A stretch of DNA of 16,441 bases, from positions 1 through 16,441 of the forward strand of contig JAUHZW010000021.1 of NCBI GenBank assembly GCA_030425745.1, read 5' to 3'. Origin of the DNA: Actinomycetes bacterium (lineage in GTDB: Bacteria > Actinomycetota > Actinomycetes > S36-B12). Made by a program: the position numbers and the translations under genes. The notes under the pieces are model-generated. The model saw only the letters and a list, made by a program, of their open reading frames with translations. It was not told where the DNA came from and made no database searches. Numbering within the stretch: position 1 is the stretch's first letter; every line of letters begins with the position of its first letter. Positions 1-7,203 of this stretch are shown here, piece by piece.

Positions 1-841
1 GGGCAGCGCGGTCGGGCTCCAGCGTCGCGAGGTACTGCTCGTACACGGGCGCCAGGCGATGCAGCGTTCCCTCGGCATCGTCCTCGGCCAGGGGCACCAG
101 CAGCGGGGGGTCCGAGCGGAACCGACGCTTCCCGTCGACGACCTCCGTGAGCTTCGCTGCAGCCGCATCCCCCGTGCGCTTCTCGGCCTTGCGCCCCTGC
201 CGGGTGAGCTCGTCCTCGATGGGTGACCCCTCAAGTGCGGTGGTGAGGGAATCGAGGTCGAGGGTGACGAACCAGGCGTCCAGGGTCGACATCCGGCTGA
301 GCTGCGCCATCGCATCGCGATAGCGCCAGCCGGCCTCCTTCGCCGCCCGCCGTGCTGCCTTGTCACCGTGCCCGGCCACCAGTGCCGCCACCGCCGCACT
401 GGCGGCCAGTCGACGCACGTCCCAGTCGAACGGGCCGGGCAGGGTCTCGTCGAAGTCGTTGACGTCGAACACCTGAGTGCGCTCCGCGGAGGCGAAGAGC
501 CCGAAGTTCGCCACGTGCGCATCACCGCACAGCTGCACACTGATGCCGCTGGTGGGCAGCAGGTGGAGGTCGGCCGCCATGACGGCAGCGGACCCGCGCA
601 GGAAGGCAAAGGGATCGGCGGCCATCCGCTCGTAGCGCAGCGGCACCAACTCCTCATCACGGTCGGCGTCCTGCGCATGCAGGATGTCCAGGGGTGCTCC
701 GCGGTCAGCGGCCTGCGGCACCGTCGCCAGTGATGCGAGCGGCACCTGCTCCCGGATCTCCCGCCCGCGGGCGTGCCGTTCCTCCCGCGTGGGGCGGCGC
801 TGCCCGAAGACCGACTCCGGTGTGCGCTGCTGACTCGACAT
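1..841 (-). CDS. DUF2252 family protein (3' end outside window)
   Basis: About 280 residues are visible; the stop lies beyond the left edge, and family members usually run to some 430-450 residues. The N-terminus reads MSSQQRTPESVFGQ. The family signature is clear: a GDAHVANFG stretch near residues 106-114, then an FDVNDFDE segment near 125-132 and a GPFDWDVRRLAAS-like segment. These recall the catalytic loop and DFD of kinase-like (APH/HipA-type) folds, to which DUF2252 is distantly related; the substrate is unknown. The ATG at 841 was chosen because a TAGCGT hexamer sits exactly six bases upstream, which fits a leaderless transcript, and no Shine-Dalgarno sequence is visible. The family is certain; the function is not. 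Confidence 0.9.
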   Translation of the reverse strand, partial: MSSQQRTPESVFGQRRPTREERHARGREIREQVPLASLATVPQAADRGAPLDILHAQDADRDEELVPLRYERMAADPFAFLRGSAAVMAADLHLLPTSGISVQLCGDAHVANFGLFASAERTQVFDVNDFDETLPGPFDWDVRRLAASAAVAALVAGHGDKAARRAAKEAGWRYRDAMAQLSRMSTLDAWFVTLDLDSLTTALEGSPIEDELTRQGRKAEKRTGDAAAAKLTEVVDGKRRFRSDPPLLVPLAEDDAEGTLHRLAPVYEQYLATLEPDRAA

Positions 842-847
842 GGTCCG

Positions 848-853
848 ACGCTA
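848..853 (-). promoter_or_regulatory. -10 hexamer TAGCGT, leaderless start of the DUF2252 gene
   Basis: Read on the minus strand, TAGCGT is followed by CGGACC and then ATG. This fits the actinobacterial TANNNT -10 with transcription beginning at or next to the start codon. No good -35 is seen. The same hexamer and spacing occur before the peroxiredoxin and HAD genes. Confidence 0.5.
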
Positions 854-908
854 GGGCACGGCGCCTACTGCGGCGAGGATCTGCCGGGAGTTGACGGTTC
901 CTGACCGA

Positions 909-1673
909 TCAGGCCTCGGAATACACGCGTGAGGGGTCGTAGCCGTAGTACTCCGTGCGGGCCGTTCGCCGGGCCTGCGCCTCTTCCTCGGACTCCCGCG
1001 CGAAGCGCTCATGCAGGGCGGGAGAGTCCACCCGCGTCACCGGGTTCCGCTCGAAGATCCACTTCTCCAGGGCCGGGCCCGACTCGAAGGAGTTGATCAG
1101 GCAGTACCGCGGCTGGTCGTCGACATGCCACACCGAGTGCCACATGCGCTCGGAGTCGACGATCAGCTGGGCTCCGGCCGGCAGGGCGATGCGGGTCTCG
1201 GTGCTCGGATCATCGATGTCCTCGCGCAGGATCATGTACGAGTCGGGGTTGTCGGTCAGCTGCATGAAGGAGCGGATCACCCACCCCTCGTCCTCCGGAT
1301 TGCGCCGGTTGTTGTCGTCCAGGTGCGAGTTGTACAGCGCGTCGGCGTACGAGTTCGGCTGCAGCTCGATGATGCGGCATCGGCCGACGTTCGCATCGAC
1401 CTCGCGCACCCGGTCGACGAGGGTGGGCGCCTTGGCGACCTGGGAATCGATCCACACGCCCGCCTTGTCCGGTCGCGGGGGGTCGAAGTGCCAGAAGGCG
1501 TTGCACTCGATGTCGCCGTTGGCGCTGGCCAGTGGGGCGAAGCGGGTGTCACCGGAGGACTTCCAGTCGACGTACTCCAGATCGAGCCACTCCGCCGGAT
1601 CGATCACCCCGCCGTAAGGGTCGAGGACGGCGTAGCCGGTCTCCTCCAGCAGGGGCATGCGGTAGTGGGCCAT
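909..1673 (-). CDS. putative Fe(II)/2-oxoglutarate-dependent oxygenase (AspH-like core)
   Basis: 254 residues. I recognise no characterised protein, but residues 99-195 look like a double-stranded beta-helix oxygenase core. An RIIELQPN strand leads to H117-L-D119, then an R134-SFMQLTDNP strand, a PAGAQLIVD turn, MWHSVWH (H179, H183) and R189 in a QPRYCLINSF strand. H117/D119/H179 (or H183) would bind iron, and R189 would hold 2-oxoglutarate, as in aspartyl/asparaginyl beta-hydroxylase-like enzymes. The C-terminus (about 215-240) is charged and probably helical. The ATG at 1673 follows GGGAGG with seven to eight bases of spacing, so the start is well supported. The gene stands alone, divergent from the peroxiredoxin. 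The substrate cannot be read from the sequence. Confidence 0.7.
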   Translation of the reverse strand: MAHYRMPLLEETGYAVLDPYGGVIDPAEWLDLEYVDWKSSGDTRFAPLASANGDIECNAFWHFDPPRPDKAGVWIDSQVAKAPTLVDRVREVDANVGRCRIIELQPNSYADALYNSHLDDNNRRNPEDEGWVIRSFMQLTDNPDSYMILREDIDDPSTETRIALPAGAQLIVDSERMWHSVWHVDDQPRYCLINSFESGPALEKWIFERNPVTRVDSPALHERFARESEEEAQARRTARTEYYGYDPSRVYSEA

Positions 1674-1806
1674 GGGGAAGCCTCCCTCGTCGCAGGTGTC
1701 CGTCCATTGTCGATCGGCGCGAGGACCGGCCCGTCGCCCGAACGACCCGTGTCGGCAGGGACCAAGGTCACCTACCCCTCGACGAGCGGAGTGATCAGAT
1801 CGCGGC

Positions 1807-1812
1807 TAGCGT
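1807..1812 (+). promoter_or_regulatory. -10 hexamer TAGCGT, leaderless start of the peroxiredoxin gene
   Basis: TAGCGT, six bases (GCGCGC), then ATG at 1819. No ribosome binding site precedes the ATG, so a leaderless mRNA is the simplest reading. The rest of the divergent gap 1674-1818 shows no other clear site apart from the ribosome binding site of the minus-strand oxygenase. Confidence 0.55.
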
Positions 1813-1818
1813 GCGCGC

Positions 1819-2304
1819 ATGCCTATTGAGATCGGTCAGCAGATCCCCGACGTCCCGGTGTCCGTCATGGTCGACGGCGCCCCCACCGCGACCACCTCGC
1901 ACGAGCTGCTCGGCAGCGGCAAGGTCGTCCTCTTCGCCGTGCCCGGCGCCTTCACGCCCGGCTGCTCCAAGGTGCACCTGCCCGGCTACGCCCAGCAGGC
2001 CGACGCCATCGCCGGCAAGGGTGTGGACCGCATCGCGTGCATATCGGTGAATGACACCTTCGTCATGGACGCGTGGGGAGAGGCGCACGGCGTCAACGAC
2101 TCCATCACGATGATCGCCGACGGCGACGCCGCCTTCACCGAGGCCACCGGCCTGGAGGTCCAGATCCCCGGGGCCGGCCTCGGCCGCCGCTCGCAGCGCT
2201 ACGCGATGGTGCTGCAGGACGGCGTCGTGCAGGACCTCATGCTCGAGGATGACGGCCTCTCGGTGCTGAACAGCACCGCCGAGTGCGTGCTCGAGAAGCT
2301 GTAG
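1819..2304 (+). CDS. peroxiredoxin, Prx5-type
   Basis: 161 residues, the usual length for Prx5/AhpE-like thiol peroxidases, which reduce hydroperoxides through a cysteine sulfenic acid in the cytoplasm. The active-site strand VPGAFTPGCS places the peroxidatic cysteine at C49, with P42 and T46 of the PxxxTxxC motif. R127 in the GRRSQRYAMV strand matches the conserved active-site arginine. C74 and C156 could resolve the sulfenic acid, but I cannot tell which, if either, does. The ATG at 1819 is preceded by TAGCGT and six bases rather than a ribosome binding site. Transcription ends at the strong stem-loop just downstream. Confident at family level; the reductant (mycothiol, thioredoxin or other) is open. 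Confidence 0.93.
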   Translation: MPIEIGQQIPDVPVSVMVDGAPTATTSHELLGSGKVVLFAVPGAFTPGCSKVHLPGYAQQADAIAGKGVDRIACISVNDTFVMDAWGEAHGVNDSITMIADGDAAFTEATGLEVQIPGAGLGRRSQRYAMVLQDGVVQDLMLEDDGLSVLNSTAECVLEKL

Positions 2305-2317
2305 CTCTCACCCTCAC

Positions 2318-2375
2318 CGAAACCTGCAGGTACCGTCACTCCTGCTCGATCTTGTGACGGTATCTGCAGGTTTCG
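2318..2375. terminator. 22-bp inverted repeat, bidirectional terminator
   Basis: Arms 2318-2339 and 2354-2375 pair over 22 bases with one mismatch (G2330 opposite T2363, a wobble in RNA) around a 14-base loop. It sits between the stops of the convergent peroxiredoxin and DUF1707 genes. There is no long T run, as is common in actinobacteria. Its length and regularity also suggest it may be a dispersed repeat. Confidence 0.8.
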
Positions 2376-2387
2376 CTGTTCGACGGG

Positions 2388-2813
2388 CTAGTCGTCCTTG
2401 CCGCCGGCGAGGGACGCGATGATCATGGCGCCGCCCCACGGGCCCATCACCCAGATCGGCCAGTAGTACGGCGCTGATCCGTCGCCCATCCAGCTCGCGA
2501 ACCAGATGATGTTGACCATCACGCTGACGCCGAGCCACGAGGCCCACGCGGCACGAAGGCCCTTGCGTCGATCGCGCTCACGGGCTGACGTGACGACGGC
2601 CGGGTCCGGCATGGGTACCGGGGCAGCGGGCACGGTCGACGGCAGATCCCGGGTCAGTTCAGCGAGTTCGCCATAGGTCTTGGCCTGCTGCGCGCGATCC
2701 AGACGCCCCTGGAACTCGTCGTGGTCCAGTCGGCCCTCGGCGTAGGCCTCGCGCAGCGTGGCGGACGTGCGGTCGCGGTCCTCGTCGCCTGCGCGCAGGT
2801 CGTCGTCAGTCAT
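2388..2813 (-). CDS. DUF1707 domain protein with two C-terminal membrane segments
   Basis: 141 residues. Residues 5-58 carry the DUF1707 pattern: LRAGDEDRD, then AYAEGRLDHDEFQGRL and a KTYGELAELTRDLP tail. After a proline-rich linker (61-72) and a basic stretch (78-86) come two hydrophobic segments (about 89-109 and 116-137), the 2TM arrangement often fused to DUF1707. It is probably an inner-membrane protein with the DUF1707 domain in the cytoplasm; the family function is unknown, and similar domains occur in envelope-stress proteins. It starts 29 bp after the ATP-grasp stop, so the two may share a transcript. No strong ribosome binding site is seen before the ATG. Confidence 0.85.
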   Translation of the reverse strand: MTDDDLRAGDEDRDRTSATLREAYAEGRLDHDEFQGRLDRAQQAKTYGELAELTRDLPSTVPAAPVPMPDPAVVTSARERDRRKGLRAAWASWLGVSVMVNIIWFASWMGDGSAPYYWPIWVMGPWGGAMIIASLAGGKDD

Positions 2814-2842
2814 GGAGACACCGTAACCAGCCGGTCGGCTGG

Positions 2843-3727
2843 CTACGCAGGAATCCGGGCGGCGATCGCCGCCGCGAGGCGCCCGGGGGCCAGCGGGTTG
2901 AACGACAGGAACAGCGACGGCTCGGTCAGTTCGAGCTCGAGCAGGGTCGGTGCACCCTCGGCGTCGGGGATGAGGTCCACTCGGGCATACAGCGGTGGCG
3001 GGGTCGGGATCGCCGCCATCACGCGCTCGGCGACCTGCATCTCCTCGACGCTCGGCTCACGCGGGTCGATCTGCTCCTGCACGAACAGGCCGTTGACCTT
3101 CTCCCCCTCGAGTCCGCGTGCCAGCAGGGGCCCCTTGCGGATGCTGTGGGAGTAGATGCCGTCGAGGAAGATCAGCGCCGTCTCACCGGCGGTGTCGACC
3201 GCCTCGAGGTAGGGCTGCACCATCACGTGGCGCCCCTCGTCCAGCAGTCGCTGGACGTGCGCGACGATCGCGTCGACGTCCTCCTCCGCCGAGTGGCGCA
3301 GGGTGTCGCGCGAGCCGCAGGAGACGGCGGGCTTCACCACGACCTCCGCTGACGAGAGGTTCGGGCGCCAGTCAGCGGCATCGTCGCCGGGAGCGAGGAA
3401 GCGCGTCGAGACGACGGGCACCCCGGCCTCGGCGAGCTCGGCGAGGTACCGCTTGTCGGTGTTCCACTCCACGAGCTCCACGCGGTTCGCCAGCACGCTC
3501 ACCTCACTGACGACGCGCGCCCACTCGAGGAACTCCTCGCGATGCTCGGCGTAGTCCCAGGTCTCACGGATGACGACGAGGTCGAAGGCCGACCAGTTGA
3601 TCGCCTCGTCGGTCCACACCGCCGGCACAGCGTCGATGCGCAGTTCAGCGAGGGCAGGGATGAGCAGCTGATCCTCGTGGTCGAGGTCGGGGAACTCGCG
3701 GCACGTGGCGATGGCGACCAGGGGCAT
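2843..3727 (-). CDS. ATP-grasp domain protein (DcsG/RimK-like ligase)
   Basis: 294 residues from the ATG at 3727. The start MPLVAIATCREFPDLD and a WSAFDLVVIRETWDY segment (45-59) are typical of single-domain ATP-grasp proteins that resemble the cycloserine ligase DcsG and glutathione synthetase-type enzymes. ATP-grasp features follow: VVVKPAVSCGS with K132 as likely ATP ligand, a VQPYLEAV hinge (170-177), and an acidic metal site formed by D251 and E264/E266 in LLELELTEPSLF. It should form a carboxylate-amine (amide or peptide) bond using ATP. An upstream in-frame GTG at 3772 would add 15 residues, but it lies in the terminator stem, so the internal ATG is preferred. No biosynthetic partner is visible nearby, so the substrate is unknown. 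Confidence 0.82.
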   Translation of the reverse strand: MPLVAIATCREFPDLDHEDQLLIPALAELRIDAVPAVWTDEAINWSAFDLVVIRETWDYAEHREEFLEWARVVSEVSVLANRVELVEWNTDKRYLAELAEAGVPVVSTRFLAPGDDAADWRPNLSSAEVVVKPAVSCGSRDTLRHSAEEDVDAIVAHVQRLLDEGRHVMVQPYLEAVDTAGETALIFLDGIYSHSIRKGPLLARGLEGEKVNGLFVQEQIDPREPSVEEMQVAERVMAAIPTPPPLYARVDLIPDAEGAPTLLELELTEPSLFLSFNPLAPGRLAAAIAARIPA

Positions 3728-3760
3728 GGTCGAAGGATTCCACGAGAGGCCAGACACGAC

Positions 3761-3800
3761 ACGGGCGGCCACCGGAACGAGGTTCCGTGTGGCCGCCCGT
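3761..3800 (-). terminator. stem-loop terminator after the lipoprotein gene
   Basis: Arms 3761-3778 and 3782-3800 form a 12-bp GC-rich stem, one bulged T, a further 6-bp stem and a 3-base loop. It lies 17 bases after the lipoprotein stop and before the ATP-grasp start, so it should stop the lipoprotein transcript. Only weak T enrichment follows. Confidence 0.75.
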
Positions 3801-3817
3801 GGACGGTCGTGCTGGTG

Positions 3818-4210
3818 CTACTCGGTGACGGTCATCGCGATGTCACGCGTCGAGCCGTCGGGGCTCGTCACGGTGACGGTCGCGGAGCCGGCTGACATGC
3901 ACTGGCCGCCGGGGTTGAACATCGCGCCGTCCTCCTCCTTGGCCTGGGTCACCTCGACGACACCGGCGTCGCTGGAGTCGACCGTGGTGCCGGCCAGCTC
4001 GCCCTCGGGCACGAGGATGTCGAGGTAGTCGCCGACGCCGCAGGAGGCGGAAGTGTCGCCCTCGGCGATGATCACCGGCGGAAGCATCTGGGTCGAGTCG
4101 CCCGAGTCGGCGGCGGCGTCGCCGGAGTCATCGGACGAGCAGCCGGCGAGGACGCCGACGCTCATGATGGCGGCAGCGCCGATGGCGGCTGCGGTGCGCA
4201 TGCGGATCAT
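3818..4210 (-). CDS. small secreted lipoprotein, function unknown
   Basis: 130 residues. A basic MIRMR start, a hydrophobic h-region and a VLAGC lipobox place the lipidated cysteine at C24, so signal peptidase II processing and anchoring to the outer face of the membrane are expected. A Ser/Asp/Ala-rich linker (25-41) follows. The mature domain (about 42-130) is beta-rich and ends in VTVTSPDGSTRDIAMTVTE, suggesting a small Ig-like or beta-sandwich fold. Two cysteines in it (about 58 and 104) could form a disulfide. The ATG at 4210 follows AAGGAG with good spacing. I recognise no specific family. Confidence 0.83.
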   Translation of the reverse strand: MIRMRTAAAIGAAAIMSVGVLAGCSSDDSGDAAADSGDSTQMLPPVIIAEGDTSASCGVGDYLDILVPEGELAGTTVDSSDAGVVEVTQAKEEDGAMFNPGGQCMSAGSATVTVTSPDGSTRDIAMTVTE

Positions 4211-4308
4211 TCAGGTCTCCTTGTGGGTGGGTTCCGGCGTGGAGCCGGTCAGCGGACTGGTAGCCACTAGGACGCAAGCCTAGAGGCTGCCGGTTCCCTT
4301 TCCGATCA

Positions 4309-4758
4309 TCAGGCGAGTCGTCCCGAGTCCAGCTCGGCGAGCTGATCGACCCGGTTCTGATGACGTCCGCCGTCGAAGGGGGTCTCCAGGAACACCTTCA
4401 GGGCAGCAAGGGCGACATCGGGCTCGGTGAAGCGCTCACCGAAGCACGCGACGTTGGCATCGTTGTGCCGCCGGGTCATCTCGGCGTCCTGCACATCGCG
4501 GATGACACCGCCGCGCACACCGGGAACCTTGTTGGCCGCCATGCAGATGCCCTGACCGCTTCCGCAGACCACCACGCCGAGCTCGGCGTCACCGCGGGCG
4601 ACGGCCTCGCCCACCAACGCACCGAACTTCGGATAGTCGCAGCGCTCCTCGGTGTGGGTGCCGAGATCGGCGACGTCATTGCCCTGTTCGGCGAGCCAGA
4701 TCCGCAGCGTCTCCTTCAGCGCGAAGCCCGCGTGATCTGATCCGATGGCGATTCTCAT
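4309..4758 (-). CDS. rpiB: ribose-5-phosphate isomerase B (RpiB/LacAB family)
   Basis: 149 residues, standard for RpiB, which interconverts ribose 5-phosphate and ribulose 5-phosphate. Substrate-binding D8-H9 lie in IAIGSDHAGF. C65 in VVVCGSGQG corresponds to the catalytic base Cys66 of E. coli RpiB, unlike the serine-type mycobacterial enzymes. The anion hole GSGQGICMAANK follows, then H98 in RRHNDANV (His99 of E. coli) and a GGRHQNRV phosphate-binding tail. The ATG has AAGGA close upstream. It is the last gene of a three-gene operon, 43 bp after the FGGY kinase stop. In that context it might also act on other 5- or 6-phosphate aldoses, such as allose 6-phosphate. Confidence 0.93.
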   Translation of the reverse strand: MRIAIGSDHAGFALKETLRIWLAEQGNDVADLGTHTEERCDYPKFGALVGEAVARGDAELGVVVCGSGQGICMAANKVPGVRGGVIRDVQDAEMTRRHNDANVACFGERFTEPDVALAALKVFLETPFDGGRHQNRVDQLAELDSGRLA

Positions 4759-4801
4759 GAGTCCTTCTGCCTTCTCTCGTCTGGGGTGCTCCGCACGCTG
4801 C

Positions 4802-6202
4802 TCATCCCCGGGTGATGTCGGCGACCATCATGGCGCGGCGCTCGGCCAGCATGGCGGCGGCCTCCGGTCGAGGGTCGACCTGCGCCGACCACGTGGCCGG
4901 CGTCGGGTTCACCGGAATGCCGGCCCCGAGCAGTGCCGCACCGATCACGGCCGCGTCGGGTGCGTCCATCGCCGCCAGCGAGACACCCGTGGCGTCGGCC
5001 AGCAGCTGCCGGAAGTCCGGGTTGTAGGTGCCCCCGCCGACGAGGGGGACGACCTCGGGGAGCGGGGCTCCGGAGTCGACGACTGCCCGGACGCCGAGCG
5101 CGACGGCCTGGGCGACACCCTCGAGGACGCTGCGCAGCATCGCCGCGCGGTCCGTCGACAGCGACAGCCCGCGCCACGCGCCGCGCAGCGTCGGGTCCAT
5201 GAACGGCGTGCGCTCTCCGGCGAGGTAAGGGATGAAGATCGGGTCGTCCGGGCGCACACCCTCGGCCAGGGCGGCGGACGCCTCGTCGATCGTCGCCTCG
5301 AGCATCGCCAGAGCCGGGGTCAGCGCGAGACCTGCGTTCTGCACGGCGCCGATGCGGTACCAGCCCGCGCGCGGGGCGCCGGCGACGGAGAAGGTGTGGG
5401 TGCGCAGGGTCGCGTCGAGGACCGGCTCGCCCATGACGCTGACCGTCTGGGATCCGCTGCCGACGGCGACGAAGCCGTCGCCCGGCCGAAGGCCCAGTCC
5501 GGAGATGACACACGCGGTGTCCGCTCCGCCGACGGCCGCGGGGATCTCCTGACCGTCGATCCGGATGACTCCTGCCGAGGACTGGGACGCTGCCACGGCC
5601 GGCAGCAGCGCGCCGTCGATGCCCGTCCAGGCCACCGCCTCCGGGGACCAGTCTCCGGCGGCGACGTCGAACAGCAGGGTGCCCGAGGCATCGCTCGGCT
5701 CGGTGAGCACCTCACCGCCCAAGGCCGCCCGCAGCCAGTCCTTGGGCTGGAGCGCGTACGCGGCAGCTCGCCGGACGCCGGGCTCGTGGGCACCCAGCCA
5801 GGCCAGGGTCGTCGCCGCGAACCCGGGCACTGCGGGCGACCCGAGGCGGCTCAGCGCCTCTGTGCCCAGCTCGGCTGCCATCTCGCGGGCCTGCTCGGCA
5901 CTGCGGGTGTCCGCCCACAGGATGGCCGGCCGCAGCGGTCGCAGATCGCGGTCGGTCAGCACGACGCCGTGCATCTGACCGGAGAAGCCCACGGACGAGA
6001 CCTGCTCGCCGGACTCCGCGAGCACCCGACGGGTCACGTCGAGGGTGGCCTCCAGCCACTCGGCCGGATCGCTTTCGGCCCACCCCGAGTGCGGGGCGGT
6101 GACGGCGTAGGGGCGGCTGACCTTCGCCAGGATCGTTCCGTCGTCACCGACGACCGCCGCCTTGACCGAGCCGGTGCCGAGGTCGATGCCGAGTCGCGCC
6201 AC
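4802..6202 (-). CDS. xylB: FGGY-family carbohydrate kinase, xylulokinase-like
   Basis: 466 residues from GTG 6202, which is preceded by AAGGGGAG. The start MARLGIDLGTGSVKAAV is the first ATPase-fold phosphate loop (D7, T10). GFSGQMHGVV (72-81) and ILWADTR (94-100, D98) are xylulokinase-type substrate motifs. D228 in AAVGGADTA matches the catalytic Asp of XylB (Asp233 in E. coli). The second ATPase motif reads VGGGTYNPDFRQLLADATG, where xylulokinases usually have GGG-A-[KR]-S-x-x-W. This departure suggests a substrate other than, or beyond, D-xylulose (D-ribulose or another ketose). It lies 41 bp after the epimerase, and the gene order suggests it phosphorylates the epimerase product. Confidence 0.85.
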   Translation of the reverse strand: MARLGIDLGTGSVKAAVVGDDGTILAKVSRPYAVTAPHSGWAESDPAEWLEATLDVTRRVLAESGEQVSSVGFSGQMHGVVLTDRDLRPLRPAILWADTRSAEQAREMAAELGTEALSRLGSPAVPGFAATTLAWLGAHEPGVRRAAAYALQPKDWLRAALGGEVLTEPSDASGTLLFDVAAGDWSPEAVAWTGIDGALLPAVAASQSSAGVIRIDGQEIPAAVGGADTACVISGLGLRPGDGFVAVGSGSQTVSVMGEPVLDATLRTHTFSVAGAPRAGWYRIGAVQNAGLALTPALAMLEATIDEASAALAEGVRPDDPIFIPYLAGERTPFMDPTLRGAWRGLSLSTDRAAMLRSVLEGVAQAVALGVRAVVDSGAPLPEVVPLVGGGTYNPDFRQLLADATGVSLAAMDAPDAAVIGAALLGAGIPVNPTPATWSAQVDPRPEAAAMLAERRAMMVADITRG

Positions 6203-6243
6203 GTGCTCCCCTTGCCTTGATGCGTCAACCGGAGGTCGCGAGC

Positions 6244-7125
6244 CTACCCAGCCTGCTGGGCCCGTGCACGGTCCATGCCGTCGGCGATGAAGGCCCGCGC
6301 ATGGGTGGCGAGATCCATGCCGTCGGTCCACAGATCTCGCCAGATCGCCAGCGAGCGGGAGAACTGCGGGTCGACCACCGCGGAGGAGAAGGACTCGAAC
6401 GTGATCGTTCCGGTGTAGTCGATCTCGACCAGAGCGCCGAACACCTCGTCGAAGTCGATGGTGCCCTGACCGAGGTAGCCGCGGTTGGACTCGCCGATGT
6501 GGACGTAGCCGAGGCGATCACCGCACAGCAGCAGCGGCTCACGGAACCCGTTCTCCTCGATGTTCATGTGGTACACGTCCGCGTGAACGACGACGTTGGG
6601 TTCATCGACGAGGTCCATGTAGTCGAGGGTCTGCTGCACGGTGTTGAGCAGGTTGCTCTCGTAGCGGTTGACGAACTCCAGGCCGACGGTGATGTCGTCC
6701 TTGGCCGCCTCCTGAGCGAGCTCCTTGATGACGGCCGCACTGTTTCGGCGCGACGCCTCGGTGGTCGGGTGGAGGTACTTGGCCATGGCGCTGAAGATGA
6801 CACCGCCGAGGTAGGGGGCCTGGACTCCCCGAGCGACGGCCAGAGCGTTCATGAGCGTCTGGCGTCCGGCCTCAATGAGGACTGGATCTTCGGAGTTGAT
6901 GTCGGTGTCCGGGGCCAGTCCGAGCGAGACACCGGCCTGCAGGCCGTGGGCGTCGAGTCGGGCCCTGGTGTCTGCGATGTCGATGCGGTCGGGGTCGAGA
7001 GCGGGGATCTCGATGAGGTCGAAACCAGCCTTGGCCGTTGATGAGATGGCGAGCTCTGCGTCTTCCGGGGACCATCCGCCGGTCCAGACGAGTGCGTGCA
7101 CGCCAAGGGGGTTGCGCTGGGCCAT
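6244..7125 (-). CDS. sugar phosphate isomerase/epimerase, D-tagatose 3-epimerase-like
   Basis: 293 residues, a TIM barrel of the xylose-isomerase-like superfamily. The metal site of D-tagatose/D-psicose 3-epimerases is complete: E150 (VGLEFVNRYESN), D183 (VVVHADVYHMN), H209 (YVHIGESNRGY) and E244 (TITFESFS). H186 and R215 match the two further substrate-contacting residues; all sit two positions before those of the Pseudomonas cichorii enzyme. It should epimerise a free ketose at C3. The ATG at 7125 follows GGAGG with five bases of spacing, so the start is secure. A much longer reading frame upstream is the antisense of the ribokinase gene. It is the first gene of the operon and probably makes the ketose used by the kinase downstream. 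Confidence 0.88.
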   Translation of the reverse strand: MAQRNPLGVHALVWTGGWSPEDAELAISSTAKAGFDLIEIPALDPDRIDIADTRARLDAHGLQAGVSLGLAPDTDINSEDPVLIEAGRQTLMNALAVARGVQAPYLGGVIFSAMAKYLHPTTEASRRNSAAVIKELAQEAAKDDITVGLEFVNRYESNLLNTVQQTLDYMDLVDEPNVVVHADVYHMNIEENGFREPLLLCGDRLGYVHIGESNRGYLGQGTIDFDEVFGALVEIDYTGTITFESFSSAVVDPQFSRSLAIWRDLWTDGMDLATHARAFIADGMDRARAQQAG

Positions 7126-7190
7126 TGCCGCCTCCAGAGAAGCCGATCCATCGAATGGGGTATCCGTGACCGTACCGCCGGCGACGACGC

Positions 7191-7196
7191 AATACT
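7191..7196 (+). promoter_or_regulatory. possible -10 (AATACT) for the ribokinase gene
   Basis: AATACT lies seven bases before the ATG and no ribosome binding site is seen, so the transcript may be leaderless. A GTGACC at 7166-7171 could be a -35, but the 19-base spacer is long. No clear operator for a sugar regulator was found in the 78-bp divergent gap. Confidence 0.3.
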
Positions 7197-7203
7197 GGGC
7201 GCC

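Noticed and set aside
1011..1829. Plus-strand open frame opposite the oxygenase gene
   Set aside because: A GC-driven shadow frame with Val/Gly/Arg-rich translation; the minus-strand frame has motifs and a ribosome binding site.
2827..2842. CCAGCC-GGTC-GGCTGG hairpin between the ATP-grasp and DUF1707 genes
   Set aside because: The stem is only six base pairs with no T run, and the two genes are close enough to be co-transcribed; too weak to call a terminator.
4745..6220. Long plus-strand open frame of about 490 codons
   Set aside because: It is antisense to the rpiB 5' end and the whole FGGY kinase gene. Its translation is low-complexity Arg/Gly-rich sequence with no family motifs.
7126..7203. 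Operator for a sugar-responsive regulator in the divergent gap
   Set aside because: GGTA/TACC and similar short matches were seen but do not form a convincing symmetrical site.
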